Shown here: positions 52,467-59,755 of the stretch, piece after piece
How the letters are laid out: every line of letters begins with the position of its first letter
Position numbering within the stretch: position 1 is the first letter of the stretch
NCBI RefSeq assembly: GCF_036287235.1
Contig: NZ_CP142850.1
Location: forward strand, 1,753,127 to 1,817,126
Source of the DNA: Exiguobacterium sp. 9-2
GTDB taxonomy: Bacteria; Bacillota; Bacilli; Exiguobacteriales; Exiguobacteriaceae
DNA length: 64,000 nucleotides
Reading direction: 5' to 3'
Notes under the pieces: model-generated
What the model saw: the letters and a program-made list of their open reading frames with translations, nothing else
What the model was told of the DNA's origin: nothing
Database searches by the model: none
Translations under genes and position numbers: made by a program

Positions 52467-53657
52467 TTAGCGTCCTTGTTGCTGACGCCATTTTTCTTTT
52501 CGTGCATCGAGCAGATCAATCGCATGAAGATACCAGGCATCCGCCGTTTGCGGCGTAACACTTGATCCCCACTCGCGTTTCCCATGGTGTGATAATACCA
52601 TATGCATGAGACGGTGATAGACCGCTCGTGGTAACCGAATATCTTCTTCTCGAAGCGTTTGTTCGAGCACGAAGCATCCGTATGGCATATGTCCTATAAG
52701 AACACCATCTGGATCAAGCGCAATACCTGCTAGTTCTTCTTCTTCTTCGGTTACGTGTAACAGTCTCGAAAAACGATCTGTCGATGCACCTGCATGTGTA
52801 TATTCCCATAGTTTACCGATATCGTGCAATAAAATACCGAGCAACAATTCATTCGGATTCGGTCGTTGATCTAACAGAGCAATTCCTTTTGCTGCTTGAT
52901 AAAGCGCATCAAAGCTGTCATCCCAAGAAAATTGACGCATCTCTCGTTCAGATGCTTGGAATAGTTCATTTTTGTGATCGGCCTCTGCTTCTTGGATACA
53001 TTTCAGCAATGTCAAATACGGTTGTTCACTATCACAGATTCCTTGACCAATCGTCATCATACAGGCAGTATGTTTTAATAATCCACCGATATAGGCATGG
53101 TGATGAAATAAGGCAGCCGGTCGCGTTGAAAAGTCCGCCCAGTACTGTCTCAGAATCGATAGCGCGATTTCTCGGTAAGGCGTATCTAGTTGATCGATCA
53201 ATCCAAGTAACTGATCACGATACGTTTCAAGCGACTCCTCTGACGGTAGCTGCGGCAAGAACTGCGTAGGTGAAGCATCATAAATCGGTGTGACGCGTTG
53301 AACCGTCAATGATTTATTACCGGATTGCGGCGGATACTCTTCTACTTTTGCTTCGACTCGAACAATTCGTGTCTCGAGATATGGACGGAGTGCTTCTTCT
53401 GCTGTTCCTTGATTGATCCATTGTTTTCCTTTACAAGATCCAGCAGGCGAGTTGAATGTAAACTGTAACCACTCTCGTCCGGTTTGACCTGTGCGAATTT
53501 CACCCGAGGCAACGAGTAGTACTTCTTCGATTCGCTCACCAGGAACAAGTGTATCTAGCGAAAGTCCAATCGGTTGATTTGATTGATTGATAGAAAAAGC
53601 GTCATTTTCATTAGAAGGCATCGTCACTTCTGGAAGCGCCTTGAATAATTGTATCAC
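52467..53657 (-). CDS. YhaM-like 3'-5' exoribonuclease (OB-HD)
   Basis: A 396-residue protein with an OB-fold (residues about 30-125, IEEVLLVASGEIRTGQTGREW) and an HD domain. Metal ligands are seen in LFHHHAYIGGLLKHT, LLLGILLHDIGKLWEY and MVLSHHGKREWGSS, the YhaM/CBF1 pattern. B. subtilis YhaM has 314 residues, so this is longer, mainly at the N-terminus and in the middle. The start is GTG 53657 with AAGGAG 11 bases upstream. Role in RNA turnover is inferred from the family. Confidence 0.85.
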   Translation of the reverse strand: MIQLFKALPEVTMPSNENDAFSINQSNQPIGLSLDTLVPGERIEEVLLVASGEIRTGQTGREWLQFTFNSPAGSCKGKQWINQGTAEEALRPYLETRIVRVEAKVEEYPPQSGNKSLTVQRVTPIYDASPTQFLPQLPSEESLETYRDQLLGLIDQLDTPYREIALSILRQYWADFSTRPAALFHHHAYIGGLLKHTACMMTIGQGICDSEQPYLTLLKCIQEAEADHKNELFQASEREMRQFSWDDSFDALYQAAKGIALLDQRPNPNELLLGILLHDIGKLWEYTHAGASTDRFSRLLHVTEEEEELAGIALDPDGVLIGHMPYGCFVLEQTLREEDIRLPRAVYHRLMHMVLSHHGKREWGSSVTPQTADAWYLHAIDLLDARKEKWRQQQGR

Positions 53658-53729
53658 TTCATCTCACTCCTTTTTCTTCATCCATATCATAGCAGAGACG
53701 ATTTCATCACGACTACTATCAAACATATA

Positions 53730-53758
53730 TTGTAAGCGTTTTCTAAATGAATTATGAT
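53730..53758 (+). promoter_or_regulatory. Promoter with overlapping cre box before the orphan gene at 53800
   Basis: TTGTAA, 17 bases, TATGAT. TTGTAAGCGTTTTCT (53730-53744) fits WTGNAANCGNWNNCW at every position and overlaps the -35, which predicts CcpA repression. Confidence 0.65.
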
Positions 53759-53799
53759 GAACGTGGAAGTCAATTTTTATGCTTAAAGGAGGAGAAACG

Positions 53800-54285
53800 A
53801 TGATTCGACCACTTACTCATTTATACAGCGAAGCTGTCGTCACACACGATCAATTGGATCCATCCAAAATCGTGACACGCGACCAGATTCGGCAAGCTGT
53901 TCAATCGTATGATCCGTACCAATCGCATACGTCGCATGCACTGGAAGAGTTGTTGCTTCATGAGTTACGTCAGGCATGTCATTGTGTTAAAGAAGAAGGA
54001 CTATCCTTGGCTGATATGCAGACGGAATTGTTGATCCTCTCTGCTTTCCAATGTGATGCAGGTTATTTAGCAGAAGAAATTCAACATATGTCACCGACCG
54101 CTATCAAACGACATCTTTCTACACTTGATGCCGCTTTCAATCGACTATTGCATCAACTGTTTTTACATCAGTCGCAACCAGACATTCTTTGTCAACGGTT
54201 TATGACAATCCTCGCGGGTGCAGTCGCTACGAAATGTAAAATCCGTGCTAAGCGTCTCAAGGAAACCATGCTTGTTCATCCATAA
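53800..54285 (+). CDS. Protein of unknown function under predicted CcpA control
   Basis: A 161-residue, His- and Gln-rich, largely helical soluble protein. I do not recognise a family. Three cysteines occur (ELRQACHCVKEE, AFQCDAG, ATKCKIRAK). The ATG at 53800 has AAAGGAGGAGAAACG upstream; an ATG at 53779 lies inside the leader. It is divergent from the yhaM-like gene and has its own promoter with a cre box and its own terminator, so it is a real monocistronic gene. Confidence 0.75.
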   Translation: MIRPLTHLYSEAVVTHDQLDPSKIVTRDQIRQAVQSYDPYQSHTSHALEELLLHELRQACHCVKEEGLSLADMQTELLILSAFQCDAGYLAEEIQHMSPTAIKRHLSTLDAAFNRLLHQLFLHQSQPDILCQRFMTILAGAVATKCKIRAKRLKETMLVHP

Positions 54286-54286
54286 C

Positions 54287-54321
54287 AAAAAAATCCTGAC
54301 TCGTATGAGTCAGGATTTTTC
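54287..54321. terminator. Symmetrical terminator after the orphan gene
   Basis: Stem AATCCTGACTC / GAGTCAGGATT with T5-T6 on the plus strand and T7 on the minus strand. It can serve the plus gene and a minus-strand transcript from 54401-54429. Confidence 0.9.
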
Positions 54322-54394
54322 ATTCAACGACCTGGCATTCCAGCTCCTTGATTGGTTTTGTATGAAAATGCGGCGTTCCGCTTCGTCATATTCT
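54287..54394 (-). ncRNA. Candidate small RNA 2 (minus strand)
   Basis: A minus-strand promoter (54401-54429) and the symmetrical terminator would delimit a transcript of about 100 bases with no convincing protein frame. The interval contains hairpin GCGGAACGCCGC and a GGAGCTGGAATGCC stretch that could start a four-codon frame. Supported by signal layout only. Confidence 0.35.
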
Positions 54395-54400
54395 ATTGTC

Positions 54401-54429
54401 ATCATGCCAAACTATTCAAGTCTTGTCAA
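54401..54429 (-). promoter_or_regulatory. Promoter-like pair for candidate small RNA 2
   Basis: TTGACA, 17 bases, CATGAT on the minus strand. Confidence 0.4.
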
Positions 54430-54439
54430 TTCTTTTCTA

Positions 54440-54475
54440 AAAAAAGTGGACCGATTTTCGATTGAAAATCAGTCC
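54440..54475 (-). terminator. Terminator of candidate small RNA 1
   Basis: Stem GGACTGATTTTC / GAAAATCGGTCC (one G-U pair) with a 4-base loop, followed by U7 on the minus strand. Confidence 0.8.
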
Positions 54476-54510
54476 GAATGGAAGAGTGAATAATTACCAT
54501 GGCAATGCTT
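54440..54510 (-). ncRNA. Candidate CcpA-controlled small RNA 1
   Basis: About 70 bases between a well-formed promoter (TTGTAA-17-TATGAT, 54517-54545) and a strong terminator on the minus strand, in the gap between two convergent protein genes. A cre box overlaps the -35. The predicted 5' part has a single-stranded pyrimidine run (TTCACTCTTCC) that could pair with Shine-Dalgarno regions. No convincing protein frame. Existence is inferred from signals alone. Confidence 0.5.
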
Positions 54511-54516
54511 GATTTC

Positions 54517-54545
54517 ATCATACAATGCCATGGAAGCGTTTACAA
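54517..54545 (-). promoter_or_regulatory. Promoter and cre box of candidate small RNA 1
   Basis: TTGTAA, 17 bases, TATGAT on the minus strand. ATGGAAGCGTTTACA (plus strand, 54530-54544) fits WTGNAANCGNWNNCW. An inverted repeat CCATGGCA / TGCCATGG (54497-54504 and 54526-54533) brackets the -10. Confidence 0.6.
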
Positions 54546-54555
54546 CCCTTTTCCG

Positions 54556-55122
54556 TTAAATTTTTTCAAGAAAATATTCGTTTGCGAGTGGTAAGTGGAT
54601 GACTTCGATTCCACTTTGTCGCATCAGGTTCAATCCGTCCCCATATTCATATCCTGTCGAATAGACGACACGATCAATTTTAGAGGCAATGAGCGCTAAA
54701 CTACACGCATGACACGGACTATGTGTGACGTATGCTGTCGCATGACGCGCACTCGTCGAATCGGCAGCTAGCTTACCGAGTGCATTGATTTCAGCATGAA
54801 TCTCATGCTGCTTCGACCACTCATGATGTTCCTCTTGATTTTCACAACGATAAAAGAGAATCCCGTTTCGTTCAATCGACTCTTCAGTAATCGGATGGTC
54901 GGATCTTGATGTATAGAGAATACCCTCTTGCTTTAAGTAAATTTCATTACAATTCACATGCTGACTGGGTGTTCCGTTTATCCCGATCGAAATCGGCTTT
55001 TCGTCTTTGACGATGACACAAGCAACGGATTTTGAGGCACATTTTGAATGACGATCTGCCATCATCCGCGCAAATAATAACCATGTTGTGTCCCACTTCA
55101 ATTGCTTCTCTTCTATATTCAT
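54556..55122 (-). CDS. dCMP deaminase family protein
   Basis: A 188-residue zinc-dependent deaminase of the cytidine/deoxycytidylate group (ComEB-like). The zinc and catalytic residues are in EIHAEINALGKLA near residue 107 and THSPCHACSLALI near 134. It would convert dCMP to dUMP, feeding ThyA; an insert around residues 60-95 is longer than in ComEB, so another substrate is possible. ATG 55122 follows GAAGGATTTTAA. Confidence 0.85.
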   Translation of the reverse strand: MNIEEKQLKWDTTWLLFARMMADRHSKCASKSVACVIVKDEKPISIGINGTPSQHVNCNEIYLKQEGILYTSRSDHPITEESIERNGILFYRCENQEEHHEWSKQHEIHAEINALGKLAADSTSARHATAYVTHSPCHACSLALIASKIDRVVYSTGYEYGDGLNLMRQSGIEVIHLPLANEYFLEKI

Positions 55123-55145
55123 TTAAAATCCTTCCTTTCATGAAG

Positions 55146-55174
55146 GAAAGGAACACGAAAATTCGTGTTCCTTA
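55146..55174 (-). terminator. Possible terminator of telA
   Basis: Stem AAGGAACACGA / TCGTGTTCCTT overlapping the telA stop codon; the downstream U-run is interrupted. Confidence 0.55.
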
Positions 55175-56380
55175 GTATGGTCGATTCGGTAATTCTCTAC
55201 TTTTCGAGGCAACTTCGATGACTTTTTGTTTCAATTCGTTTTCCATTCGTTCTAATTCATGCTCAGCGTCGCGACGTTTTTGTTTTCCTTCTTGTTGAAT
55301 GCGTAATGTCTCATCAAGTGTCTCAATCAAGTTTTGGTGTGCCACTTTTAATGATTCGACAGAAACGATTCCTTTTTCGTTTTCTTCCGCAATTTCAATC
55401 GACGATTCTTTCAGTAACTTCGAATTTTGCTCAAGTAGCTGATTCGTCGTGTTGGTGACATCCTTTTGCATTTCGAGTGCTGCTTTTTGACGTGATAAAC
55501 TTAAGGATAAGACGACTTGGTTCTTCCAGAGCGGAATCGTATTGACGACTGCCGATTCGATTTTTTCCGCTAATATTTGGTTGTTTTGTTGAATGACGCG
55601 AATTTGCGGCGCCATTTGCAAACTGATCGTTCGTGATAATTTTAAATCATGGATTTTCTTTTCGAAACGGTCCGTCAATTGAATCAAGTCATTTAATTCC
55701 TGTAACTTCGTCTGATCCCGAGATATCTCGACTTCTGTCCGTAGCGGTTCGATTTCATGCTGACGCACATGAGCGATTTTCGTCTCGCCAGCCGCAATAT
55801 AGACGTTCAATTCTTCAAAATAACGTTTATTTTTTTGATACATTTGGTCGAGTAAAGTGATGTCTTTCATCAATCCAAATTTCGATCGATCAAGATTGTG
55901 TACGACTTCTTCGAGATAAGCACTCATTTTCTCATACTGCAAGAAATACGTTTCTGCTTTTTTCTTTGCTCGCCCAATAACCGGAACGTTCGACCAGAAA
56001 CTCTTTTTTTCTTGAAGTGTGTCTGGATCCATTTGACGTACACGTTGCATTAAATCACTCAGCAGTTTTCCTGCCTCCCCGCCGTCCTTCATTTTTACTT
56101 CACTTAAGACTTGATCGGAGAATTGAGAGAGTTCACGCTGGACGGGTGCTCCAAATTGCATGACGGCATCCGTCTTTTGAAGATCGATTACTTGCAGCAA
56201 ACGTTCGATCTTTTGTCGTTGTTCTGCTGGAACATCCGAAGGAATCATCTCTTCGACAGGGCGTGCCGGCATTTTAGGAGGTGTCTCCGCTATATTTAGA
56301 TCGACCGACGGATCAGAGATCGTTGGTTGATCTTGCTCATCAGGCCATTGTTGCCACGTTTCTTTATCAGAATGGGTCAT
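55172..56380 (-). CDS. telA: TelA/YceH-type toxic-anion resistance protein
   Basis: A 402-residue, mostly helical, Gln/Glu/Lys-rich cytoplasmic protein of the TelA family, associated with tellurite and cell-envelope stress resistance. The conserved core FWSNVPVIGRAKKKAETYF is near residues 125-145, and IPLWKNQVVLSLSLSRQKAAL near 280-300 is the typical C-terminal block. The ATG overlaps the xpaC stop by 14 bases, so the two are coupled, the usual TelA/XpaC pairing. Mechanism unknown. Confidence 0.92.
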   Translation of the reverse strand: MTHSDKETWQQWPDEQDQPTISDPSVDLNIAETPPKMPARPVEEMIPSDVPAEQRQKIERLLQVIDLQKTDAVMQFGAPVQRELSQFSDQVLSEVKMKDGGEAGKLLSDLMQRVRQMDPDTLQEKKSFWSNVPVIGRAKKKAETYFLQYEKMSAYLEEVVHNLDRSKFGLMKDITLLDQMYQKNKRYFEELNVYIAAGETKIAHVRQHEIEPLRTEVEISRDQTKLQELNDLIQLTDRFEKKIHDLKLSRTISLQMAPQIRVIQQNNQILAEKIESAVVNTIPLWKNQVVLSLSLSRQKAALEMQKDVTNTTNQLLEQNSKLLKESSIEIAEENEKGIVSVESLKVAHQNLIETLDETLRIQQEGKQKRRDAEHELERMENELKQKVIEVASKSRELPNRPY

Positions 56381-57110
56381 GTCGGTAACTCTCCTCCTGT
56401 TTTTGTTGTTCGGTCTCTTGTGCTAGAACCTTTTCAATCGTCAAGAGTTCCCGTTCTAAATCAACGGTATCCCCTTCGAGCAATAAGGTTTGTTGTTGTT
56501 TTAATTTTTGACCAATCATTTTCAAATTCGAAATCAGTTGATTTTTCGTATCAACTTGAACTTGGGCACCTCGGCGTTCCAGATCGGCGTATTTTTCTGA
56601 AATCGATAATAAGGAATCTAGGTAGAATGTAAAGAAGTCTCGGACTTTTTTGACGTCTCGTGGACTTTCATATAACTCTTCGAACAATACATGGGCTTCG
56701 CGTGAAACCATTCGCATCTCACTTCTAATTTCACCATCTCGTATGGAGGGAACGATTTGATCATACGTCTGGATTTTTACAAATCCTTCCTCAATCGTCC
56801 GTTGCAAGACTTGAAGTTCTAAATCATCCGTCTCCTCAAAGCGTCGTGTCGCCCGCTCGGGTTTTAAGATGACACTGCCCACAAACTCATCTTCGTCATC
56901 GAGTAGTAGTTTCTTTTTGACATTTTTCCGCTTGATTTCGGTCGATTTTCGTTCAGTCCGATATCGTCGTCCTGGTTTAGTCCGGTAACCACTCCAAATG
57001 AACCATAACCCAAGTGCGATGAAGATTCCCGAAAAGTTGAACGTATCAGCCAATTGTAAAAATACGAACATCATACCGATGGAGCCAAATATCCACCATG
57101 AAGACTTCAT
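56367..57110 (-). CDS. xpaC: XpaC-like protein
   Basis: A 247-residue protein with two N-terminal membrane helices (about residues 5-42) and a helical cytoplasmic part, of the XpaC family (named for 5-bromo-4-chloroindolyl-phosphate hydrolysis). It is the standard partner of TelA and overlaps it by 14 bases. The family's biochemical role is not settled. ATG 57110 follows AAGAGGGGATGAT. Confidence 0.88.
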   Translation of the reverse strand: MKSSWWIFGSIGMMFVFLQLADTFNFSGIFIALGLWFIWSGYRTKPGRRYRTERKSTEIKRKNVKKKLLLDDEDEFVGSVILKPERATRRFEETDDLELQVLQRTIEEGFVKIQTYDQIVPSIRDGEIRSEMRMVSREAHVLFEELYESPRDVKKVRDFFTFYLDSLLSISEKYADLERRGAQVQVDTKNQLISNLKMIGQKLKQQQTLLLEGDTVDLERELLTIEKVLAQETEQQKQEESYRHDPF

Positions 57111-57310
57111 ATCATCCCCTCTTCCTTCTTGCTGATTCTTTTATCAGGTCTACGTGTCTTTATTTTAACATTACGTAACGTTTAACAAAAAGTTTCCCGT
57201 TTTCCCGAAATGTTACGCCTCGTATATTTATATTTCAACATACTTTTGCAGTAATGACATCAGACCGAAGAACGAACTGTTCGCCTTTTTTTATATCAAC
57301 TCTTACGATA

Positions 57311-57346
57311 AAGAAGGTAGTCGACACACGTTGTCGACTACCTTCC
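57311..57346 (-). terminator. Possible terminator of the NSS transporter gene
   Basis: Perfect stem AAGGTAGTCGAC / GTCGACTACCTT with a 7-base loop, about 20 bases past the stop; weak U-run on the minus strand. Confidence 0.65.
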
Positions 57347-57364
57347 GAGAGTTTTATTTATATA

Positions 57365-58708
57365 TCATCCAAAAATTGGCCAGATGAGAATAATCAAAAT
57401 CGCAATCGGACTCAAGTAGCATACGCTTACCCGCCACACAGGAACGATTTTTTTCATGAATGGACTTGTTACTAGCTCCTGCTCGATAAGAGTTCGGTCG
57501 AGTTTGTAACCGGCAAAAATTGAAATCAATAAAGCACCAATCGGCATTAGAATGTTTGAGACGAGGAAATCAACACTGTCAAAGAATGTTTTCCCCATGA
57601 ATTGTGCATCACCTAGAATTCCAAACGAGAGTGCAGATGGAATCCCGACGATGGCGATTGCGAGTGTCGCAAGCCAAGTCGTCCGCTTTTTATCGCGCAT
57701 CGTCGCGTTTTCTTTTCGATCCGTCAAGGAAGCAACGACGACCTCAAGCATCGCAATCGATGAAGTGATCGACGCGAAAGCGAACAACAAGAAGAACAGT
57801 ATCAAGAACAACGAACCAAATTGAATTTGGCTGAAGACGGTCGGCAAGACGATAAAGAGTAACGCTGGACCTTCTGCCGGGTCAAGACCTGAAGCAAAAA
57901 CGGCTGGGAAAATCGCAAATCCTGCTAATAATGAGACGGCTACATTCATCGCAACAATCCATGCTGCCGAACGGTTAATTTCTCCACGTTCCTTCATATA
58001 GGATGCATACGTCAGCATCGCTGATACACCGAGCGATAAGGAAAAGAACGCTTGCCCAAGGGCACTCAGGACAGAAGTTCGGTTGAGCACCGAGAAATCA
58101 GGCTGAACGAAAAACTTGACGCCTTCCATCGCACCATCAAGCGTTAACGATCGTAAGACAAGAATGATGAAACACACGAATAATAATGGCATCATGATCT
58201 TACTCATTTTTTCAATACCAGATTGAACACCACGTAAAACGATCCAACATGTCAGAGCGAGGAAAATCAATTGCCCCGAGATGACATAAAGCGGTGAGGC
58301 TGAAATCGTTCCGAACAATTCACCGAGTGCTCCACTATCCATTGTCGTTAACCGACCTGTAAAACCAAGAATGGTATAAATTAAGACCCAGCCTCCGATG
58401 ACGCTGTAGAAAGAGAGCAACAAGAAACAGGCGATGACACCCAGGACACCAATGAACGTGAACTTCTTATGACCAAGCGCCGAGAACGCTTGAAGTGCCG
58501 TTTTCCCACTCGTTCGACCGATTAAAAACTCAGCAATCAAGACAGGCAATCCAAGTAGCAAGGTAAACACGAGGAATAAAAGTAAAAAGGCGCCCCCTCC
58601 GTTTGTTCCAGTCGTATACGGGAATTTCCAAATGGCCCCCAGACCAATGGCGGATCCCGCTGCTGCTAAAATAAATCCAACTTTTGAAGCCCATGCGTTT
58701 CCTTTCAT
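57365..58708 (-). CDS. Sodium-dependent transporter, NSS family
   Basis: A 447-residue neurotransmitter:sodium symporter homologue. The helix 1 signature SKVGFILAAAGSAIGLGAIW with the unwound Na+-binding region is at the N-terminus, followed by KFPYTTGTNGGGAF. Eleven helices are predicted rather than twelve, as in MhsT-like bacterial members. The substrate is probably an amino acid, not identifiable here. ATG 58708 has GGAGGTGGAGCACC upstream; the seven-residue longer form lacks a site. Confidence 0.92.
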   Translation of the reverse strand: MKGNAWASKVGFILAAAGSAIGLGAIWKFPYTTGTNGGGAFLLLFLVFTLLLGLPVLIAEFLIGRTSGKTALQAFSALGHKKFTFIGVLGVIACFLLLSFYSVIGGWVLIYTILGFTGRLTTMDSGALGELFGTISASPLYVISGQLIFLALTCWIVLRGVQSGIEKMSKIMMPLLFVCFIILVLRSLTLDGAMEGVKFFVQPDFSVLNRTSVLSALGQAFFSLSLGVSAMLTYASYMKERGEINRSAAWIVAMNVAVSLLAGFAIFPAVFASGLDPAEGPALLFIVLPTVFSQIQFGSLFLILFFLLFAFASITSSIAMLEVVVASLTDRKENATMRDKKRTTWLATLAIAIVGIPSALSFGILGDAQFMGKTFFDSVDFLVSNILMPIGALLISIFAGYKLDRTLIEQELVTSPFMKKIVPVWRVSVCYLSPIAILIILIWPIFG

Positions 58709-58832
58709 GGTGCTCCACCTCCTTTTCAAAATACTTTTTCATTGTACAGAAAGAAATCATGAAAGTCATCCTTTATCAAATATTTTCTTTAAAGCGTCAA
58801 AGCATAACCGCATATACGCATTGCATGAAAAT

Positions 58833-58868
58833 AAAAAAAGAAGGTCGAATATTATCTCGACCTTCTCT
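58833..58868 (-). terminator. Terminator of the transporter-lipid kinase operon
   Basis: Stem AGAAGGTCGA / TCGACCTTCT followed by U7 on the minus strand, 17 bases past the kinase stop. Confidence 0.92.
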
Positions 58869-58882
58869 CGACTCAATTTGTA

Positions 58883-59755
58883 TTAATCAGTGCCACCATA
58901 CATTCGAAGATATTCCGGTAACACTTTGACGGTAATTGGCGTATGGATGGCTTTTTCACCATCTGTATCAATGACTTTTGCTTCTTTTGTTTTTAATTGA
59001 AATCCGCTCGTCAAGATATGGGTAAAAGATGGATCATTGGCGAGACCAATTTTTTGAAGGATGACGTCCCGGATTGTCGTCAGATTTACCTCATCAACAA
59101 TTACCAAATCTAGTTTTCCATCATTATAAGCTCCATCCGACAAATTCGTCTCGATTCCACCCAGTGATTCTCCATTTGCTGCCAGAATCAATACTGCTTC
59201 ACCTGTCATATGACGACCTTCATCTAAAATTAATTCATATTCAAATGGTTTTGCTTCTAAACTCGAGCGAATCGTCGATAAATAATACCCCATCTTCCCA
59301 AGACGCGCTTTTTCTTCTGTATCGATCCCAATCGATGCTTCGGCGACGAGACCGACACCGAGAAAGTTCAAGAAATAGCTATCTCCGACTTGCCCGAGGT
59401 CGACTTGAACGACATGTTGCATAGCAATTGCTTCTGCTGCAAGCCGTGGCGCCATCGGTAAGCCAAGTGTTCGTGCGAAATCATTACACGTACCTCCAGG
59501 AATAATGCCGAGTATCGGGCGATTTTCTAATTTCGCTACACCATTGATCGTCTCAAATACCGTCCCATCTCCACCGATGACGACGACAGCGTCAAACGCG
59601 GATGATTCTTCCGCAAAATGCATCGCATCTCCTGCTTGTTTTGTATTTCGAATGACGATCTCGTCGAACAACGTACTTAACGGTTCGATGACTTCTCCAA
59701 GTAATCCTGTACCATTCGTACCGGCTGTCGGGTTACTGATCAGTAATAGTTTCAT
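58883..59755 (-). CDS. Diacylglycerol/lipid kinase, YegS/DgkB-like
   Basis: A 290-residue lipid kinase of the DAGK catalytic family. The N-terminus LLISNPTAG, the nucleotide loop VVIGGDGTVFETING near residue 60 and GIIPGGTCNDFARTLG near residue 90 are conserved. It phosphorylates diacylglycerol or a related lipid; B. subtilis DgkB and the YegS group are closest in layout. ATG 59755 overlaps the stop of the upstream permease/binding-protein gene (ATGA). Its pairing with a small-molecule transporter has no evident metabolic link. Confidence 0.9.
   Translation of the reverse strand: MKLLLISNPTAGTNGTGLLGEVIEPLSTLFDEIVIRNTKQAGDAMHFAEESSAFDAVVVIGGDGTVFETINGVAKLENRPILGIIPGGTCNDFARTLGLPMAPRLAAEAIAMQHVVQVDLGQVGDSYFLNFLGVGLVAEASIGIDTEEKARLGKMGYYLSTIRSSLEAKPFEYELILDEGRHMTGEAVLILAANGESLGGIETNLSDGAYNDGKLDLVIVDEVNLTTIRDVILQKIGLANDPSFTHILTSGFQLKTKEAKVIDTDGEKAIHTPITVKVLPEYLRMYGGTD

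Noticed and set aside
54362-54493. 43-codon frame MKMRRSASSYS... on the plus strand
   Set aside because: No ribosome site; it runs across the hairpin assigned as a minus-strand terminator. A regulatory RNA reading of the region is simpler.
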